This document shows, in pieces, positions 60,746 through 64,000 of a stretch of DNA of 64,000 nt. The translations under genes were made by a program, and so were the position numbers. Positions within the stretch are counted from its first letter, which is position 1; each line of letters starts with the position of its first letter. Source of the DNA: Mycobacterium ahvazicum (GTDB taxonomy: Bacteria; Actinomycetota; Actinomycetes; Mycobacteriales; Mycobacteriaceae); the NCBI RefSeq assembly GCF_900176255.2, contig NZ_FXEG02000005.1, positions 186,001-250,000 of the forward strand. Direction: 5' to 3'. The notes under the pieces are model-generated. The model was given only the letters and a program-made list of their open reading frames with translations, made no database searches and had not been told where the DNA came from.

Positions 60746-61903
60746 ATGGACTTTGGCGCTTTGCCCCCGGAGATCAACTCCGCGCGGATGTACGCCGGCC
60801 CCGGCCCGTCTTCGATGGCGATGGCTGCGGTGGCCTGGGCCAACCTGGCCACCGAACTGCATTCGGCTGCGAGCTCATACCGAACGCTGATCAGTGGACT
60901 GACCACCGGACGGTGGCTGGGCCCCACCTCGCTGACCATGGCGTCGGCCTTCGGTCCGTACGTCGCGTGGATGTCGGGCGCGGCCGCGCGGGCGGAGGAG
61001 GCGGCCAGCCACGCCACGCTCGCCGTCGAGATCTATGAAGCCGCCTTCGCGATGACCATTCCACCGCCAGTGGTGACGGCCAACCGGGTCCAGCTCGCGA
61101 CGCTGATGTCCACCAACTTCTTCGGCCAGAACTCGGCCGCGATCGCCGCCAACGAAGCCGAATACGGCGAGATGTGGGCCCAGGACGCCGCGGCGATGTA
61201 CCAGTACGCCGGAAACTCGGTGGCCGTCTGCGACGTCTCCCAGTTCAACCTTCCGCCGAAGGTCACCGATGACGCCGGGTTGGTCGCCCAGAGCAATGCC
61301 GTCAGCCAGGCCACGGTCTCCACCGGATTGCAGCACGCAGATCTGGCGAACCTGGTCTCGCAGGTGCCCACCACGATGCAGTCGCTCACCACGCCCGGCA
61401 CCAGCACGGTGTCGACGGGCACCAGCACCGCAGTTTCGGACACGCTGACCAACCTCGCGTCCCAGGTGCCCAACTGGCTGCCGAACTACCTCAACGCGGG
61501 CGCCACCCCGCTGTACGGGATGTCCTCCGTGCTGTCGATGGCCCAGACCGCGCAGGGTATGGCCCGGACGGCCGCGGAGGGCGCCGCGGCCGCCGCCCAG
61601 GGTGCGGCGTCGGGTGCGGCAAGTGCGGCCTCGGCGCTGCCGAACATCGGATCGAGCGTAATCGGCAGCCTCGGCACGGCGGCCCACCTGGGCCCGATGT
61701 CGGTGCCCACGGCCTGGACCAGCGTGATCCCGCAAACCCCGATGGCGGCCGCCGCGCTGCCGAACATCGCCCTCAACGGCAGCTCGATGCCGAACATGCT
61801 GGGCGGTCTGCCCATGGCGCGTGGCACCGCGCCGCGCACTCCTCCGGTTCCTCGCTACGGGCTCATCCCCACCGCGATGGCTCGCCCGTTCGCCGCCGGA
61901 TAA
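60746..61903 (+). CDS. PPE family protein, SVP subgroup
   Basis: 385 residues. PPE domain starts MDFGALPPEINSARMYAGPG and includes EAEYGEMWAQDAAAMYQYAG. A low-complexity Thr/Ser then Ala-rich middle (EGAAAAAQGAASGAAS) follows, then the subgroup motif GPMSVPTAW and a C-terminal PRYGLIPTAMARPF. Expected to be exported by an ESX-5-type system with a PE partner; no intact PE is adjacent. AGGGA ribosome site. Located between two TetR regulators and sugar-modifying genes, so it may be co-regulated with them. Confidence 0.9.
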   Translation: MDFGALPPEINSARMYAGPGPSSMAMAAVAWANLATELHSAASSYRTLISGLTTGRWLGPTSLTMASAFGPYVAWMSGAAARAEEAASHATLAVEIYEAAFAMTIPPPVVTANRVQLATLMSTNFFGQNSAAIAANEAEYGEMWAQDAAAMYQYAGNSVAVCDVSQFNLPPKVTDDAGLVAQSNAVSQATVSTGLQHADLANLVSQVPTTMQSLTTPGTSTVSTGTSTAVSDTLTNLASQVPNWLPNYLNAGATPLYGMSSVLSMAQTAQGMARTAAEGAAAAAQGAASGAASAASALPNIGSSVIGSLGTAAHLGPMSVPTAWTSVIPQTPMAAAALPNIALNGSSMPNMLGGLPMARGTAPRTPPVPRYGLIPTAMARPFAAG

Positions 61904-61946
61904 GGACATGGGTTCCGATGAATGCCTTGTACAGAAGGAGCGGTAG

Positions 61947-62510
61947 GTGAAGTACACGCCAACGAAGGTCGCCGGCGTGACCATCGTCGACATCGAACCG
62001 CAGCGGGACCACCGCGGCTTTTCGTCGCGCTTGTTCTCCGCCAAGGAGTTCGATCGTTACGGCCTGACGTTCAAAGTCACCGAGACGGACGTGTTCTTCA
62101 ACTACACCCGCGGCACGGTGCGGGGTCTGCACTTTCAGGTGCCGCCCTTCGTCGAGTCCCGGTTGTTGCGCTGCACCCGCGGTGCCATTGCCGCTGCTGT
62201 CGTCGACATCCGGCCCGATTCGCAGACTTTTGGCGACCACATGATGGTCGAGCTGAACGCCGACAATCACCGGGCGCTGTTCCTGCCGCCCTTCGTCGCC
62301 TACGGCTTTCAGACGCTGACCGCCAACACCGAGGTCAACTACCAGGTCAGCGGTCATCGTGAGCCAGCCGACGAGCAGGGATTGCGCTGGAACGACGCGG
62401 AATTCGGAATCGAGTGGCCGCTGCCGGTCACCGTCATCTCCGAGGAGGACGCCAGCTGGCCGGCGTACGCGCCGCGGCCCGTGCCGATTGTGAGCGCCGC
62501 ATCATGCTGA
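61947..62510 (+). CDS. dTDP-4-dehydrorhamnose 3,5-epimerase-like protein (RmlC family)
   Basis: 187 residues from a GTG with AAGGAG seven bases upstream. RmlC cupin motifs: DHRGFSSRLFSAKEF, the catalytic His in RGLHFQVPP, VVDIRPDSQTFG and FLPPFVAYGFQTL. Epimerises a dTDP-4-keto-6-deoxy sugar, though the main rhamnose-pathway rmlC lies elsewhere in mycobacteria, so this may serve a strain-specific polysaccharide or glycolipid. Next gene on the strand is a sugar-phosphate transferase. Confidence 0.87.
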   Translation: MKYTPTKVAGVTIVDIEPQRDHRGFSSRLFSAKEFDRYGLTFKVTETDVFFNYTRGTVRGLHFQVPPFVESRLLRCTRGAIAAAVVDIRPDSQTFGDHMMVELNADNHRALFLPPFVAYGFQTLTANTEVNYQVSGHREPADEQGLRWNDAEFGIEWPLPVTVISEEDASWPAYAPRPVPIVSAASC

Positions 62511-62659
62511 GGGGCGCCGCGACCGCGCCGGCTCCTCAGGTGATCTACCCGTCATGTGCGAGCTGAGGACGCCGAGCCATGATCATGCCGATGTCTCCGG
62601 CACCGTCCGCGACGGCGTTCCGCCCCAACCAGCGACCGTATAAGCGGAGGGCAACAGGG

Positions 62660-64000
62660 ATGATCTCGTTGCCGGGTGGTCGACTTCCTGGTTCCGCGCT
62701 GGCCACTCAGTCGGCGCCGATGCCCGACACCAAGGCCGCTCGCCGCTGGCAAGACCTGTACGCGGGACGGCTGCGCGCCAGCGACACGCTGATCGTCTCC
62801 GGTTCGGTCATGCTCGCCCAACTCGTCCGGTTCGGGGAGTCGCCGGCCCGGACCTCGGCCTACTCGGGACCGGTCATGACGCTGTTCTCGATTCTCTTCG
62901 CGGCGCTGTGGCTGTCGGCGCTCGCCGTGTTCCAGACGCGGTCTGCGCGCATCATCGGGTCGGGCATCGACGAGTACCGCCGGATCGGCAGCGCGTCGTT
63001 CTGGACGTTCGGCATCATCGCGATGGTCACCCTGCTCGCCAAGGTCGACCTGGCCCGCGGCTACCTCGCGATCGCGCTGCCCGCCGGCACCTTCGGACTG
63101 CTGGCCAGCCGCAGCCTGTGGCGCCAGCACCTGGGCAGCAAGCGGGCCCGCGGCCAATGCCAGACCAAGGTCCTCGCGGTCGGTGACCGCCAGGCCGTCG
63201 CGCACCTCGCGCACGAGCTGGCCCGCGACCCCCGGGCGGGGTGCGTCGTGGTCGGGGTCTGCATTCCCGGATACGGCCCGTCGCGCGGCAACACCCTGGT
63301 GGTCGAGGGCCGCGAGGTCCCGATCCTGGGTGACGAAAGCCACGCGGTGGACGCGATCGACAACTGCGGTGCCGACACCGTGGCGGTGACGCGGACCGAG
63401 CACTTCGGGGTCCGCGGGATCCGAGAACTGATGTGGCAGCTGGAAACCAAGGACGTCGACCTGGTCGTCTCACCCGGCGTGATGGACGTCGCCGAAGCGC
63501 GACTGACCCTGCAGCTGACCTCCGGGTTGCCGCTGCTGCACGTCGAGAAGCCGCAATACGAAGGCACCCAGCGCTTTCAGAAGCAGGCCTTCGACTTCTG
63601 TTTCTCGCTGGCCGCGCTGATCGCGACCGCGCCGGTGCTGATCGTCGCGGCGATCGCGGTCAAGCTGACCAGTAAGGGACCCGTCTTCTACCCGTCCGAG
63701 CGCATCGGCATGGACGGCCGCCCGTTTACGATGCTGAAGTTCCGCACGATGACCGACGGCGCCGACCAGCAGCTCGACCAGCTGCTGGCGCAGAACGAAA
63801 GCGCCGGCGGCATGCTGTTCAAGATGCGCCGCGACCCGCGCGTCACGCCGGTCGGCCGGATCCTGCGCCGCTTCAGCATCGACGAGCTGCCGCAGTTCAT
63901 CAATGTGATCAGGGGCGACATGAGTGTCGTCGGGCCGCGCCCGCCGCTGCGCCGGGAAGTCGAGAACTACGACGGTGACGTCGCGCGCCGGCTGCTGGTG
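62660..64000 (+). CDS. Polyprenyl-phosphate sugar-1-phosphate transferase (partial, runs off window)
   Basis: At least 447 residues visible; the 3' end is outside the window. The ATG at 62660 has CGGAGGG at 8 bases; an in-frame ATG at 62579 is an alternative. About five N-terminal helices with a CoA-binding-like middle (KVLAVGDRQAVAHLAHEL) form the WbaP/ExoY-type regulatory part. The catalytic domain begins near KQAFDFCFSLAAL and shows GPVFYPSERIGMDGRPFTML, KFRTMTDG, FSIDELPQFINVIRGDMS and VGPRPPL. It loads the first sugar phosphate on decaprenyl phosphate to start an exopolysaccharide or glycan. Confidence 0.9.
   Translation, partial: MISLPGGRLPGSALATQSAPMPDTKAARRWQDLYAGRLRASDTLIVSGSVMLAQLVRFGESPARTSAYSGPVMTLFSILFAALWLSALAVFQTRSARIIGSGIDEYRRIGSASFWTFGIIAMVTLLAKVDLARGYLAIALPAGTFGLLASRSLWRQHLGSKRARGQCQTKVLAVGDRQAVAHLAHELARDPRAGCVVVGVCIPGYGPSRGNTLVVEGREVPILGDESHAVDAIDNCGADTVAVTRTEHFGVRGIRELMWQLETKDVDLVVSPGVMDVAEARLTLQLTSGLPLLHVEKPQYEGTQRFQKQAFDFCFSLAALIATAPVLIVAAIAVKLTSKGPVFYPSERIGMDGRPFTMLKFRTMTDGADQQLDQLLAQNESAGGMLFKMRRDPRVTPVGRILRRFSIDELPQFINVIRGDMSVVGPRPPLRREVENYDGDVARRLLV

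Noticed and set aside
62506..62540. Terminator after the RmlC-like gene
   Set aside because: TGAGG...CCTCA flanking GC-rich pairing is imperfect and lacks a U-tract; too weak to call.
1..64000. CRISPR arrays, intact insertion sequences, integrases or rRNA genes
   Set aside because: Looked for spaced repeats, transposase motifs and rRNA-like stretches by eye; none found. The only tandem arrays are the 53-bp and 21-bp repeats.

Overview
This GC-rich window reads as chromosomal DNA of a slow-growing, non-tuberculous Mycobacterium. The evidence is a PE/PPE/Esx cassette, a PPE-SVP gene, a MIRU-type 53-bp repeat, Lpq lipoproteins, RpfB, TrcRS and frequent GTG starts. Gene order follows, with insertions and one inversion, the M. 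tuberculosis segment from about Rv1062 down to Rv1006. The window + strand corresponds to the M. tuberculosis minus strand. Comparisons with M. tuberculosis are from memory and were not searched.

Layout. 0-7.7 kb: a partial alpha-oxoamine synthase-like gene, then a minus-strand run of patatin, class II amidotransferase, SRPBCC protein, FadD14-like ligase and an Rv1057-like beta-propeller, then an alpha/beta hydrolase. 7.9-14.3 kb: an accessory-looking zone between an Rv1056-like DUF427 gene and a tRNA-Leu(UAA). It holds dienelactone hydrolase, DUF6295, a phytase-like lipoprotein, a membrane protein, a methyltransferase and a DUF732 secreted protein. 14.6-17.7 kb: PE8-PPE15-EsxJ-EsxI cassette, closed by a strong terminator. 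17.8-29.5 kb: TrcRS, then a one-direction kdp operon (microprotein-kdpF-A-B-C-D-[three 53-bp repeats]-E) for high-affinity potassium uptake. 29.7-39.1 kb: minus-strand block ppx2, DUF501, ftsB-like, eno, lpqU, mazG, mfd. 39.2-42.0 kb: a lysA-like gene, an ICMT-like methyltransferase and a TetR. 42.1-48.5 kb: tRNA-Gln, glmU, prs, arsC, lpqT, a DUF4926-like gene, an SDR, rplY, pth. 48.6-54.6 kb: minus-strand pks16, ispE, ksgA, rpfB, tatD. 54.6-58.7 kb: metG, a PAS protein and an Rv1006-like envelope protein. 58.7-64 kb: two TetR genes, a PE remnant, a PPE-SVP, an RmlC-like epimerase and a partial sugar-1-phosphate transferase, which looks like the edge of an exopolysaccharide locus.

Themes. Envelope and cell wall (glmU, ispE, rpfB, lpqU, ftsB-like, PE/PPE/Esx, polysaccharide), potassium homeostasis (kdp), translation and RNA (rplY, pth, ksgA, metG, tRNAs), DNA quality control (mfd, mazG, tatD), and two-component signalling (TrcRS, KdpDE). 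The most unusual items are: a tRNA with a UAA (Leu) anticodon in a short-variable-arm body; an unannotated 27-residue membrane peptide coupled to kdpF; a KdpC with a four-cysteine insertion; three translation-overlapping MIRU units between kdpD and kdpE; and a perfect 30-bp-stem hairpin abutting the ribosome site of the TrcR-target homologue Rv1057.
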